From Candidatus Mycolicibacterium alkanivorans (GTDB lineage Bacteria > Actinomycetota > Actinomycetes > Mycobacteriales > Mycobacteriaceae): a stretch of 64,000 nucleotides of DNA. Numbering within the stretch: position 1 is the first letter of the stretch; every line of letters begins with the position of its first letter. Positions 51,045 through 61,044 of the stretch are shown here, in pieces. Below the pieces are notes generated by a model. It saw nothing but the letters and a program-made list of their open reading frames with translations, was not told the DNA's origin and did not search any database. Both the position numbers and the translations under genes were made by a program. The stretch covers positions 1,116,001 through 1,180,000 of the forward strand of contig NZ_JAIVFL010000001.1 of assembly GCF_022760805.1 (NCBI RefSeq), written 5' to 3'.

Positions 51045-52438
51045 TAACGGCCGGCAGGTTCCGCTTCAAGCCGGAGGTAGGTGGCGAGCTGGCCGCGGAA
51101 TCCAACCTGAACGTCAACACGATCTCGCTCATCCTGTCCAACGGGGTGACGTGCGTGCTGGGCCTTTGCTTCTGGGGCGTCGCCGCCCGAGTCTTCCCGG
51201 CCAACTACGTCGGTGTTGCGGCGGCGCTGATCAATTCCGCATTGATGCTGTCGACGCTGTCGATCCTCAGCATCGACCGGTTTTACGAGCGGTTTCTTCC
51301 GGTCGCTGGCTACCGAGCCGGGGAATTCTTGACGCGCGGATTCCTCATCGTCGCTACCGTTTCGACGGCAGGGGGGGTCGGCCTTATCGTCCTCGGGCCA
51401 CGGCACGCGTTGTTCACGTCGGGCTGGGTGATGGCCGCCTACCCGGTCTTCGTCACGGTCATCGCCGTCTTCATTCTCCAGGACAAGGTCGTGGCCGGCC
51501 TCGGGGTGGCCCGCTGGGCAGCGGCGAAGAACACCATCCATGCAGTGTTGAAGCTGGTCGTCCTCATCGTCATCGCTCTATTGGCTTCCGCCGGCGCCTT
51601 GGCGGGCACCGCGGCCGCTTCGACCGCCATCGTGGCGGCGTGGGGCGGGACCGCGGCGGTCATCGTGGCATGCCTGTTCGTGGCGATCCGCCGCCGCTGC
51701 CGTGACCACCCTCGGTTCCAGTTGACGCCGAAACTTCCTCCATGGGGCGAGCTTTGGTCGTACTTCGGTTCTTCATTCGGGATCACCGCGATGCTATCGA
51801 TAGGGGCCCTGGTAGTTCCGCTGATCGTGGTCGCACAGGCGGGTCCCACCGCAAACGCGTACTTCCAGATCGCATGGCAGTTCGTCGGCGCGCTCTATCT
51901 TACGGTGCACCTCGTCGTCAGTCCCTACGTCGCGGAAGTGGCCACGCACCCCGACAAAGTGGTCGCCCTGTCGTGGCGAACGGTACGCATGCTGATCGCG
52001 ATCGCCGTTGCGGGAAGTGCGGGGCTGCTGCTCTTGGGCCCCATCATGCTCTCACTCGTAGGCGCTGAATACCGAACCGGTGGCGAGGCTCTGCTGCAGC
52101 TCGCTGCGGTCTTTGTCCCGCTCTCGGTGGTCGGTGCTGCCTACGAAGGGTTTGCCCGGGCCCAACGCAAACTACGCCTGCAGCTGACGATGACCTTCGT
52201 CTCCACGGTGATCGTCATCTGCGGATCGTTCGTCGGAACGCGTTACCTGGGTGCCACCGGCGTCGGATGGGCTTATCTCGCCGCGGAATCGGTGACGGCG
52301 GTCGTGCTGATCGTTCCCGTGACCAACTGGCTTCGGAAACGGATGTATCTGGGGCTTCCCGAGCGGGCCAGCACAGAGGGCTCCCTGGCGGAGGTCGACC
52401 GGCGATCAATCGAAATGAATGGAATCGACGCACCATGA
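51041..52438 (+). CDS. Wzx-like flippase (MOP superfamily)
   Basis: 465 residues, about 12-14 membrane helices along the length, starting ISLILSNGVTCVLGLCFWGVAA. It resembles polysaccharide repeat-unit flippases. The GTG start 51041 overlaps the GT2-GT2 stop (GTGA). It would flip a lipid-linked oligosaccharide assembled by the upstream transferases. A later intramembrane segment with LSLVGAEYRTGGEALLQLAA is typical of the family. Confidence 0.85.
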   Translation: MITAGRFRFKPEVGGELAAESNLNVNTISLILSNGVTCVLGLCFWGVAARVFPANYVGVAAALINSALMLSTLSILSIDRFYERFLPVAGYRAGEFLTRGFLIVATVSTAGGVGLIVLGPRHALFTSGWVMAAYPVFVTVIAVFILQDKVVAGLGVARWAAAKNTIHAVLKLVVLIVIALLASAGALAGTAAASTAIVAAWGGTAAVIVACLFVAIRRRCRDHPRFQLTPKLPPWGELWSYFGSSFGITAMLSIGALVVPLIVVAQAGPTANAYFQIAWQFVGALYLTVHLVVSPYVAEVATHPDKVVALSWRTVRMLIAIAVAGSAGLLLLGPIMLSLVGAEYRTGGEALLQLAAVFVPLSVVGAAYEGFARAQRKLRLQLTMTFVSTVIVICGSFVGTRYLGATGVGWAYLAAESVTAVVLIVPVTNWLRKRMYLGLPERASTEGSLAEVDRRSIEMNGIDAP

Positions 52439-52797
52439 CACCGGGGGAACACGCTGACGCCGTAGCCAAGGTGGCGATCTACGCCGCGGCATGCGGCATT
52501 CTGTCGACGGTGCCGGTCTGGCCACCGTTACAGGCGCTGCTGCTACTCGTCTTCCTGCTGACCGGACCGGGAAGTGCCCTGATGTGCTGGGCCGCGCTTC
52601 CCCCAGCGGTCACCGTGGCTGCGGTCGTCGGCCTGAGTGTGTCGTCGGTGTTGGCGACGGCGGTCGCCATGGCGTGGGTGCCGTTCTGGGGACCGGTACC
52701 TTCCTGCCTGGTGCTGTCGGCAGCGGTCATCACCAGTGGCCTCGTCCGACTGCGGGCGTTGCGAAAGCCGGTGACGGAAAGCGCCACGCCATGGTGA
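52435..52797 (+). CDS. Small multi-spanning membrane protein
   Basis: 120 residues, four hydrophobic segments (about 12-28, 30-52, 58-78 and 82-100) and a short basic tail. No family recognised. The ATG overlaps the flippase stop (ATGA), and its 3' end overlaps the next gene by 7 bp, so it belongs to the operon. It could be an accessory subunit of the flippase or of the following polymerase-like protein. Confidence 0.75.
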   Translation: MTPGEHADAVAKVAIYAAACGILSTVPVWPPLQALLLLVFLLTGPGSALMCWAALPPAVTVAAVVGLSVSSVLATAVAMAWVPFWGPVPSCLVLSAAVITSGLVRLRALRKPVTESATPW

Positions 52798-54539
52798 ACC
52801 TCGAGACGCGGGATGCCATCGGCGACCCAGCGCCGCTTGCGCTTACCGGTGAACCGATTCTGAACCGACGCTATGGTCCCGGCCTGCTCTTACTGATTGC
52901 CGTGGGCATATGGTGGCCCGCAATCGAATTGATGCGCGGTGAAATCGCCGGTCAGTACGGCTTGTTGGCGACCAAGGGGGGTCTGCTCCTACTGGTGAGT
53001 GCATTGGTTGCGCTCTTGGCATTCGTTTGGGCGCTTGCGATCGACAGCACACCGTACTCTGTTCTCGCGATCGTCGTGGCCACGGTCATCGGACGAGTGA
53101 CGGCCACCGTCCTGACCGAGATGCCAATCTACGTGTGGACGTACAAACACATCGGCATCGTGAATTTCATGATCGAGGACCATTTTTCGCCGCACGTACA
53201 GATCTATGGGGACTGGCCCGGCTTCTTCTCGGGGATGGCTTGGTTCAGCACTGTCTCCGGCTTGGATCCCTTGACCGTGGCGCACTGGTTCGCGCCATTC
53301 TCGACGGCGGTGATCGCGCTTCTGGTCGGTGTGCTCGCCGTGAGCGCCGGATTTGGCAGGCGGGCGAGTTTGATCGCGGCAATGCTCGCCGTAATCCTCA
53401 ACTGGACTGGGCAGGACTACTACTCACCGCAGGCTGCTGGCCTGATCCTCGCACTTTCGATCTTGAGTTTGCTGCTGTACTCGAAGAAAGCGCCGCTCGC
53501 TGGCTATCTTTCGATGCCAGTGTTCGCCGTGCTCGTCGCAACCCATCAGCTCACCCCCTTCTGGGTCGTGATCAGCGAGGTGGGCCTCGTGGTGTTCAAC
53601 CAAATGCGGCCGAGATGGCTTCTCCTCGTGCACGCCGCGATCCTGGCCGTCTACGTGGGCCCGCGACTGGAACGGACGGCCACCTTCAACTTCTTCAGTG
53701 GGTTCGACCCCGTCAAGAACAGCACCGTCGTCACGGAGGACCGGGGGTCCGCCGGTCGCGATTTCACAGTTCTCCTGGAGCGTGGCCTCTTCGTCGGCCT
53801 GTGGCTGTTGGCGGCAGTTTGCTTCGTCGTGGTCTGGCGTCGCTCCGGCGCCCCTTGGGGTTTGGGCGTCGCAGCTTTCTCGTCAGTCCTCATACTCGCC
53901 GGCCAGGACTACGGCGGCGAAGGGATCATTCGTGTCTTTCTCTATTCGATAGCGGGTTGCGCGATCCTCGTTGCGATCGTCATTGCCAGGATCTTCGAGC
54001 TCGAGAATTCGTGGCGGAAGACGGTGGGTGTCGTGATCTCCACGGCATTCATCCTCGGGGTGGGTGCCGTTGGGCTGCAGGGCTATTACGGTGGTTGGAG
54101 TTACGTCACCGTCAGCAAGTCGCAAGTGGAGCTCAATCGTGCGTTGCCGGCGTCCAGCGACGGGCATTACGTGATCGGTACCCTTGCGCAACCGGTGGGG
54201 TGGCCGGAGGGGGCGACCGCCGGTTCGGTTCGCTTGAAGTTGATAGATCCCGCATACGACGCCGCAGTCAACGCAGTTCGGCCATCATTGCTGCACAAGG
54301 ACTTCGCCACGCCGTCGGACGTTGATCGTCTCGAGAAGACGTTGCCCAAGGAGGGGCGCGCCCACACTCTCTACTTCATTTTGCCGCAGCAGGCCGACGC
54401 CTACGGCCAATACCTCGGATGGTTCCCACCGACGTTCGTTCCCAGCTTGATCGAACTGCTTTCCGAAAGGCCCAAGTGGTCCAAGGTCGTCGACGGCGGA
54501 GACACCGTGATATTCGAGTACAGCCCGAAGAAGAGGTAA
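52791..54539 (+). CDS. Large polytopic membrane protein, Wzy/GT-C-like
   Basis: 582 residues, about 12 membrane helices in the first ~430 and a soluble extracytoplasmic tail of ~150. A loop after the fourth helix contains MIEDHFSPHVQIYGDWPGFF, with several acidic residues and aromatic groups as in polymerase or GT-C active loops. Position directly after flippase and small membrane genes fits a Wzy-type polymerase or lipid-linked-sugar transferase. ATG 52791 overlaps the previous gene by 7 bp. Confidence 0.7.
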   Translation: MVNLETRDAIGDPAPLALTGEPILNRRYGPGLLLLIAVGIWWPAIELMRGEIAGQYGLLATKGGLLLLVSALVALLAFVWALAIDSTPYSVLAIVVATVIGRVTATVLTEMPIYVWTYKHIGIVNFMIEDHFSPHVQIYGDWPGFFSGMAWFSTVSGLDPLTVAHWFAPFSTAVIALLVGVLAVSAGFGRRASLIAAMLAVILNWTGQDYYSPQAAGLILALSILSLLLYSKKAPLAGYLSMPVFAVLVATHQLTPFWVVISEVGLVVFNQMRPRWLLLVHAAILAVYVGPRLERTATFNFFSGFDPVKNSTVVTEDRGSAGRDFTVLLERGLFVGLWLLAAVCFVVVWRRSGAPWGLGVAAFSSVLILAGQDYGGEGIIRVFLYSIAGCAILVAIVIARIFELENSWRKTVGVVISTAFILGVGAVGLQGYYGGWSYVTVSKSQVELNRALPASSDGHYVIGTLAQPVGWPEGATAGSVRLKLIDPAYDAAVNAVRPSLLHKDFATPSDVDRLEKTLPKEGRAHTLYFILPQQADAYGQYLGWFPPTFVPSLIELLSERPKWSKVVDGGDTVIFEYSPKKR

Positions 54540-54541
54540 AC

Positions 54542-56038
54542 GTGCTGAAACAGGATCCGCCGCTGAACAACGAGCAGCCAGAGGAAGCGCAAAAGCGCCC
54601 CCGCAAGTCTTTCAAGTTCGTTGGGCGTACCGCCCTGGCCGTCGTCGCCTTGCCGACCTTGATCTTCGCCGGGCTGGGGGTGAAGAGCGGTATCGACGCG
54701 GCCGCCTATCAGACGCCGCTGATTCCCGACCTCACCATCAGTGCGAACCACCGCTACTTCGTCGATGCCGCCAGTGATCCGTTCTTCTGGATGGCCGACA
54801 CGGCGTGGAGCATGCCGATAAGCCTGACGAGGGACGAGGTGGTGGAGTATCTCGACAAGCGTGTTGCGCAGGGCTTCACCGTCATTCAGACCGTCGCCAT
54901 CTTCAACCAGGCGGGCGGACCAGGTCCGAACCGGTACGGTGACTGGCCTTACGGCCCCAGCGGCTTGTCCGAGCCCGTCGTCACCGATGGCGCCGACCCC
55001 AGCGACCCCCAACAGTACGACTATTGGGACCACCTGGACTTCATCATCTCCGAAGCGAATGCCCGCGGCCTACGGGTTGCGCTGGTTCCCGTCTGGGCAG
55101 ACCGCCAAGTGGGTACGCTCCTCACCAAGTCCAACGCCGAGGGGTTTGGCGCATTCATCGGTGCCCGCTTCCACGATCGGCGGGTCATCTGGGTGTTGGG
55201 CGGCGACCACGCGGCCGACGGCGAGCAGCAAATTTGGCGGAACTTGGCCCGCGGCATCGCAATCGGTGCGACGCGCGAGGAGAACTACAACATCTTCTTG
55301 ATGACCTACCACCCGTACGCCGACCACAGCAGCTCGCAATATTTCGGTGATGACCGGTGGTTGAGCTTCGACATGCTGCAAGGTGGCCACTGTCTGCGAT
55401 ACGACAAGCGTCGCGCCTTGATCGCGGCAACGTACAACTCGTCACCGACCAGGCCGTTCCTCGACGGCGAGCCGATCTACGCCGCGGTTCCGTACTGCTG
55501 GGACAACCCACCCGACGGGTATTCGACACCAATCGACGTGCGGCGCGACGCATATTGGTCGGTGTTCGCGGGTGCCGCTGGGCACACCTACGGAAACCAC
55601 ACCGTGTGGCAATTCCTGGGCGCCACCGACCACCCGGCCCTGATGGGCGCGGTCGGTGATTGGCGGTCGGCGATGGACGACGAGTCCGCTTGGCAGATGC
55701 AGTTTCTCGTGAAGCTGATGGAGTCGCACCCCTGGTGGAAGGGAGTCCCGAACAACGACATCATCACCGATCAGCCACGCGACGGAGTCGCACAGCTGCA
55801 GGCGATCGTTGCCTCCGACAAATCGTATGCGATGGTCTACAGCCCGGACGGCGAGCCGTTCGACGTCGACATCGCATCGTCCATCGGACCCAGCACACGC
55901 ATGTCGTGGTACGATCCCCGCACCGGCGAGTCCATTGACCTCGGCATGGTGGGCGCGGCCTCGCAAGAATACAAGCCTCCGACAGCGGAGGACTGGGTCC
56001 TTGTTGCCGACGCGGCCACTGCTCAACCCCCGTCCTAG
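54542..56038 (+). CDS. Membrane-anchored GH140/DUF4038 glycoside hydrolase (apiosidase-like)
   Basis: 498 residues from GTG 54542. A cytoplasmic basic stretch (~1-27) and one membrane helix (ALAVVALPTLIFAGLGVKS) anchor an extracytoplasmic TIM-barrel domain. Family features are FFWMADTAWSMPISL, VIWVLGGDHAADG and FLDGEPIY; the GGD Asp and the GEP Glu are the likely catalytic acids. Characterised GH140 enzymes cleave branched pentose (apiose) residues. Being last in a branched-sugar operon, it probably edits or releases the polymer made by the same operon. Confidence 0.82.
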   Translation: MLKQDPPLNNEQPEEAQKRPRKSFKFVGRTALAVVALPTLIFAGLGVKSGIDAAAYQTPLIPDLTISANHRYFVDAASDPFFWMADTAWSMPISLTRDEVVEYLDKRVAQGFTVIQTVAIFNQAGGPGPNRYGDWPYGPSGLSEPVVTDGADPSDPQQYDYWDHLDFIISEANARGLRVALVPVWADRQVGTLLTKSNAEGFGAFIGARFHDRRVIWVLGGDHAADGEQQIWRNLARGIAIGATREENYNIFLMTYHPYADHSSSQYFGDDRWLSFDMLQGGHCLRYDKRRALIAATYNSSPTRPFLDGEPIYAAVPYCWDNPPDGYSTPIDVRRDAYWSVFAGAAGHTYGNHTVWQFLGATDHPALMGAVGDWRSAMDDESAWQMQFLVKLMESHPWWKGVPNNDIITDQPRDGVAQLQAIVASDKSYAMVYSPDGEPFDVDIASSIGPSTRMSWYDPRTGESIDLGMVGAASQEYKPPTAEDWVLVADAATAQPPS

Positions 56039-56305
56039 CGTAGGTGTGCGACGATCCGGCCCGCGGCTTCGACGTCCTGTCCCAGATGCCAGTAGCTGAT
56101 TCCGAGCCGTTGGCTGGACGCGCGGATCTTCTCTGCGCCTCCGCCGCGGTGCCCCGGCCGGTGAATCCTCCTGCGAGTCCAGCTGCCTGCACGCCGCCCT
56201 CTGCTCGGCCCAGGGTCAATTACCTTTTTGGCCAGTAGCTGCGCAAGATCACCAAGAACCGCGGCCACTTCCAATTAGGACTAGCCAGCAGCTTCCCCCG
56301 CAGAT

Positions 56306-56715
56306 CGAGAAGGTCACGATCAACGACCGCACGACCGCAAAACCCGTTGTGCGCTACCAAGTTGCGACCGACAACGGCATCAACCCCCAGACTGGTTGCC
56401 ACGGCAAGGCGCGGCGCCGGTACGCCACCGAATGGGACGCTCGCACGGCGCTGGCAGAGATCACCGACACCACCGCAAAGGGTCCAGTTCGTTGTCCGGT
56501 CGACGCTGACCGTCGAGCGGGTGTGCGCCGACTACCTTGCGTAGCCGGCACAAACTAGGGCCTCGTCGCGCGCCGAGCTGGAATATGACCTTGGGCCGCT
56601 GCGGGAGCGGTACCGGCAGTTCCCGGTGCAGCGGCTCGCCAAGGCGCACATCGACGCCCTGGTGGGGATCTCCTCCGGAGGAACCAAGACTGCGCGCGCC
56701 GCGCACCGGCGACAC
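56306..56715 (+). pseudogene. Phage-type tyrosine integrase remnant
   Basis: N-terminal integrase pieces in two + strand frames: VVRYQVATDNGINPQTG, RRRYATEWDARTALAEI, then after a shift STLTVERVCADYLA followed by a stop, then RAELEYDLGPLRERYRQFPV and VQRLAKAHIDALV. These are the AP2-like and core-binding parts; the catalytic half is missing. It is a second, independent integrase relic and marks the right end of the glycan operon. Confidence 0.75.
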
Positions 56716-58835
56716 TAGGGGTAGTTGCCAATGTTCGGTGCCGCCCCTGGGACGATCGGCGCCCCCGACGTCGGCAGGGGGTAGTACCGGAAATAGTCGA
56801 CCTGCATGTTCGACGGTGCCAACCCCGAGGGATAGAAGGCGTCGAGCTGGACGTTCGTCGTCCACTGCCTACCGGTGATCGCGGCTCGATTGGTCGTCGT
56901 CATGGTGATCTTTCCGTCTACGAACCACGAGATGTGGTCGGGAGCGACCTCGATCGCGTAGGTGTGCCACGCGGCCAAGTCGAGGGTTGTCGAGGCGTAT
57001 GTCTGCTTGTTCGTCGGATGATGGATGAACACATACACGCGGCCTTCGTCGACGTCGGCTTCGGCGAAGTCGACGTCGCCCGCCCCGCCGTTGTAGGGGA
57101 CGCCATAGGGGATCAGGGCGACGACGGCGTGGTACGGATTCCCCGGGCCCTGCTTGTCGACTCGCATACGCGCTTCCCATCGGCCGTAGGCGGGGTTCAC
57201 CGCGCTACCCATCATGCCGCCGGAGGTGGCGTTCGGCGTGCCGGCGATCTGCAGATAGCCGTCCTGGACGGTGATCTGCTCTGGCCGGCGAAGCCCGTTG
57301 CCGGCGTGGCCGGGCGACCGATACAGGTTCCAGGCCGTGGCGGAGGGCGTGCCGCTGCCGTTGAACTCGTCGCTCAGTCTGGCGTCAGGCGCGCCCCACC
57401 CGTATGCGGCCGCCGCGGATTGAGCATTAGTGGGCGGGACACCATTGGGCGGTTGCGGGGTCGTAGGAATCGTTGGGCCCGTCGGAGTCACAGCTCGGCC
57501 GACGGTGACCCTCGTAGTCGCCGTCGCCTGCCAGCTGGGCATCAACAAACCCAATAGGCCGTGGATGTGCCATCCGTTCGACGCGGCCAAGTCGCTGGCC
57601 GTGACCAGAAACGTGTCGGTGTCCTTGGATGCGAACCCAGCCCCAGGTGTGTAGATGAACGTTCCGTCGGTGCTGATGGCGACGGTGCCACCGTTGGTGG
57701 TCGGACCTGCGGTGTAGGTGAGCATGTCGCCGTCAGCATCGGCGCCGCGTATGACTCCCCTGATCGTTCCGTTCTTCAGGCTGGTCGTCTCTCCAGGCGC
57801 GAACGAAACGGTGGGTGTCTTGTTGAAGAACGTCCGTACGAACCGGTGGAGGGTCACCTGCACAGGGTCATCGCGAACCGCCGCCGCCATGGGCATAACT
57901 CGTTGCTGCACCGGTTGGGTGACTGCGGACCCGTTGACGATCGCCTGCGCGACTCGCGTTTTGACATCGACAGCGACCTGGTCACGCGATTCCGATAGCA
58001 GCCGTGGTTCAGCGTCAGCCTGCGGCGATGGGGTCGGTGCAGGTTCGGGCAACGACGCGGGAGCTGCAGAGCCGCTGGCATTAGACAGGACGGCAGCCGC
58101 CGGTTGCAATTCTTCTGAGGCTGCCGACGTGTCCGGCTTCTTCGCAGCCACAGCATTACTTCTCTGCGTACCTCTCGGCGGGACCGAGATCTGGTCAGGG
58201 TCCACGTGCGTCGTCGTCGACGCGGCCGACGGTCCAGACCCTGGCGAATCCGCCGTGCTCACCGAGCAGACGTCAGCGGTTGATGAGCGGTGCAGCCCCA
58301 GTCTTGAAGTCGTCACGGTCGTTGATGAGGGTTTAGTCGGGGCAGCGTCGCCGGCGCCATTCCCGTGTGCCGCTACTTGGTCAGACGCTTCCGATTCATC
58401 GGACCGGCTGGTCTCGCCCGAGTCGCTGCTGGAATGCGTAGGATTGCTGACTGGTGTGGGCTTCTTGGGCGAGTTCTTGGTGACCCCGTCTCGCCGGTCA
58501 CCAATCTCGGTGGCGGGCGTGCCGGCAGCGCCGCGCGCCTTCGGCTTGGACGAAGGGTCGTCTGCCCCGGCATCCAAAGCAGAGCCGTGAGTCGTCGATC
58601 TCGATGACGACTGCTCCGTCGAGGGCTCGCTATCACCTGCAGTCGACGAGGGGGCCGCTGATTCGTCGGCTTGCGCGACACCCAAGCCAGCGAACGACGC
58701 TGCGCCGATGCCCAGACTCACGGCGCTGGCCCCGAGCCAGGCGTAGGGCACCGGCACCCGCTGCTTTCTGACGCGGTGACGGCCGTGCCGTCTCCTGGTG
58801 GTCGATGTCCTCGTGCTCCGCGCAGCCGAATCCAT
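56715..58835 (-). CDS. Secreted GH16-family hydrolase with Ig-like domain
   Basis: 706 residues. Twin-basic N-terminus and membrane/signal helix (~28-48, PYAWLGASAVSLGIGAASF) ending in AQA; a long Ser/Thr/Pro/Ala-rich linker (~50-340); a bacterial Ig/VCBS-like domain (~365-450, GTFIYTPGAGFASKDTD); and a GH16 lectin-fold domain (~490-706). The catalytic motif reads GDVDFAEAD, Asp in place of the usual first Glu of ExDxxE. Start ATG 58835, preceded by GGGGGAG. Probably a cell-surface glucan/galactan hydrolase or transglycosylase. The second paralogue lies 3 kb to the right. Confidence 0.85.
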   Translation of the reverse strand: MDSAARSTRTSTTRRRHGRHRVRKQRVPVPYAWLGASAVSLGIGAASFAGLGVAQADESAAPSSTAGDSEPSTEQSSSRSTTHGSALDAGADDPSSKPKARGAAGTPATEIGDRRDGVTKNSPKKPTPVSNPTHSSSDSGETSRSDESEASDQVAAHGNGAGDAAPTKPSSTTVTTSRLGLHRSSTADVCSVSTADSPGSGPSAASTTTHVDPDQISVPPRGTQRSNAVAAKKPDTSAASEELQPAAAVLSNASGSAAPASLPEPAPTPSPQADAEPRLLSESRDQVAVDVKTRVAQAIVNGSAVTQPVQQRVMPMAAAVRDDPVQVTLHRFVRTFFNKTPTVSFAPGETTSLKNGTIRGVIRGADADGDMLTYTAGPTTNGGTVAISTDGTFIYTPGAGFASKDTDTFLVTASDLAASNGWHIHGLLGLLMPSWQATATTRVTVGRAVTPTGPTIPTTPQPPNGVPPTNAQSAAAAYGWGAPDARLSDEFNGSGTPSATAWNLYRSPGHAGNGLRRPEQITVQDGYLQIAGTPNATSGGMMGSAVNPAYGRWEARMRVDKQGPGNPYHAVVALIPYGVPYNGGAGDVDFAEADVDEGRVYVFIHHPTNKQTYASTTLDLAAWHTYAIEVAPDHISWFVDGKITMTTTNRAAITGRQWTTNVQLDAFYPSGLAPSNMQVDYFRYYPLPTSGAPIVPGAAPNIGNYP

Positions 58836-59487
58836 TGTTGTGTCTCCCCCGTGTGGTCGGGTATCGGCCAGCCGCGGTACCGACGGACCAGTGGCAGATG
58901 TCAGCCCACCCATCACACATGAAACTCACTGGCTCGTCCAGTTATTGACCAAGCGTTGAACGCATTCTTATGAAATCGCCGACAACGCTGAATGCAAAGG
59001 CCTGAGTCGGATCAACCTTGCATGCCAATAAAATTTGGCTCGATCGCCTCATGACCGTCCGCAGCGAGCAACCGTTGTTGGTTTGCGCGTCACATCCGAC
59101 CGCCGAGTGCCAACTCGCCGGTGCCATCTGTGAGCAACTGGATCGGTTCAATATCAACCCTTTTCGTGGCCTGCGATTCGAAACCCGACGATGCAACATT
59201 GCAGCACGAAATCGAGAAGGCGCTCGATACCGCTGGGAGCGTCGGGCGGGGCCGGGGAAATCGACTGTTCTGCAGGCGAACGCCGACAACGTGGGCGACT
59301 CGCGTCGCGTCGGGTTGGGGGCGTCCTTCGTCACGGCGATGCGGCGATAGGGGTCTTCGAACTGGATGGCCGGCATCTGGAGGTATCTCCGTGAGCTCGC
59401 GTGTGAGGCAAACCAATCGGCTCAGCTACTCATGGCCGCCACACCGAACGATAAAGTATACCGAGCAAACTCAGCTCTCGAGGGACA
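58836..59487. other. No convincing gene; GH16 upstream region and unrecognised sequence
   Basis: About 650 bp between the GH16 start and the ISKra4 remnant. The first ~100 bp must hold the GH16 promoter. Beyond it several short frames on both strands show no family features, and codon usage is weaker than in the flanking genes. Possibly rearranged mobile DNA. Confidence 0.5.
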
Positions 59488-61044
59488 TCATATCCGCGTG
59501 CGATCCCTACCTCCGTCGGCGACCGGAAGCGGAGGTTGTGAAGGCTTGGTGGGGAAGTAGGCCAGTGCCTTGTCGCGCTCGTGAGGCCTGGGTGTCGGCC
59601 AGGGGGATCCGGTGGGTGGCGGTGACGAGGGTTTCGATGTCGCCGGCGTCGAGGTCGGCGAGCCGGTCGGCCAGCCAGCCGGGGTGGTCGTCGCCGAGTG
59701 TGCCGGCGAGTTGGGCGGCCAGGGCGTGCAGGTGTTCTCGGGCGTGGTGAAGGTCCACAATCGGGGTGGCATCGGGCAGGATCGCGGTGGCGAGGTTCCA
59801 GATCCAGGGTGCCCCGTCGCCGAGGACGACGAGTTGACGGATGTGGTCGGCGCCGCGGCGGCGGGCTTCGGCGTGCACCAGGGTGGCGAACTCGCTCGCG
59901 GGAGCGAAGCTGGCCAGGTAGCTGGTCGAGTCCGGGTCGCGCACCGGTCGACCCTTCTCGTCGAGGGTGGCCTGGGTGAACAGGCACGCCAGTTTGACCT
60001 CGCGGGTGCAGGCTCGCCCGTCGGGGGCCTTGCCGGCGCGGTCGGTGGTGGCGGCGGGCACCATGCGCACCCCGTTGTCGTCGACGGCGAGGTAGAGCTT
60101 GTCCGGCAGCGGTGCCGACGGTGGCAGCACACCGATCTGTCGGCGCGTGATCGCGGTGGCCTCGGCGGCGATGCGTTCGGCGGCGATGCCGCCATCGGCC
60201 TCGGCCGAGCGCTCGATCCGCTTGGTGGGCAATCGGATTCCGGCCAGGGCGGCGAGCAGGCCGGCGGCGGTGGCGAACGGCTCGGCGGCGGCGGTGCGCG
60301 CGGTCATCTTGCGCAGCCCGGCGACAGCGACGCACCCGCGGCGCCGAGCTCGTCGTCGCGCGGCACGACGCCGCGCCCGCACTGGGCGCAGTGGTAGTAC
60401 GCGCGCCACACGCTCCCCGGACCCAGCATGGTCTGATCTGCTTGGCTCGGTAGGACACGAACTCTGCCTGATGGCCGTTGCCGCAGTCGATGCGGGGGTC
60501 CGCGGTGCCCGGCGTCGGCGGCCAGCAACCGGTGCAACAGCGACCCACCCAGGCGCAGCATCGCGGTGCGGATCGCCGTCTCCACCGCCTCCAGCCCGTC
60601 GCCGGATGACGCCAACGAGGCGACCGGCACCTCGGACAGGCGCGCTACCTCCGCCGCGAACTCCGCGGCGACCTGGTAGCGGGGCCCCCCATTTCGTCCC
60701 CCCGTGCCGGCCGTGGGCGCAACCGTGGCGTCCGCGTTCGGCGGGCGCGCCTCGCAGATCGCCTCGTTGACCGCCACGATCTGCTCGGACACCGCGGCGA
60801 ACCGCGGGTAGTTCGCCAGCTCGCCGCGCACTTTCTTCAGTTCGTCGGCCGACAGCTGCCGGCCCTTGGTGCCGCGCCCGGCCACCGTGCGGGCCCACAA
60901 ATACCGCGGCCCGTGCCCGGGATGACCCGGTTGCGCGCACGCGCAGTTCGGCTTCCCGCAGCGGCGGTAGTTCTCGCTGATCGAGCCGGGCTGTCGACCG
61001 CCACCGCGCCGGAAATCATCGGTCGCGGCAGCTGTGTCATACAA
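59488..61044 (-). pseudogene. ISKra4-family transposase remnant, frameshifted
   Basis: The N-terminal segment (from 61044) reads GSISENYRRCGKPNCACAQP and GHPGHGPRYLWARTV, the DUF6788-type leader of ISKra4 elements. After a shift near 60310-60590 the catalytic part continues: LYLAVDDNGVRMVPA, TREVKLACLFTQATLDEKG, LVVLGDGAPWIWNLATAI, VDLHHAREHLHALA. After a further shift (about 59580) the C-terminus KALAYFPTK breaks off and the remaining third is absent. It cannot transpose by itself. Confidence 0.8.

Noticed and set aside
58942..59376. 144-codon minus-strand ORF upstream of the GH16 gene
   Set aside because: No family features, overlapping frames on the other strand of similar quality, and no good ribosome binding site.
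59507..60940. Long single frame through the ISKra4 region taken as one intact gene
   Set aside because: The first ~200 residues are a shadow of the DUF6788-type leader in another frame; only the later part is transposase, so the gene is broken.
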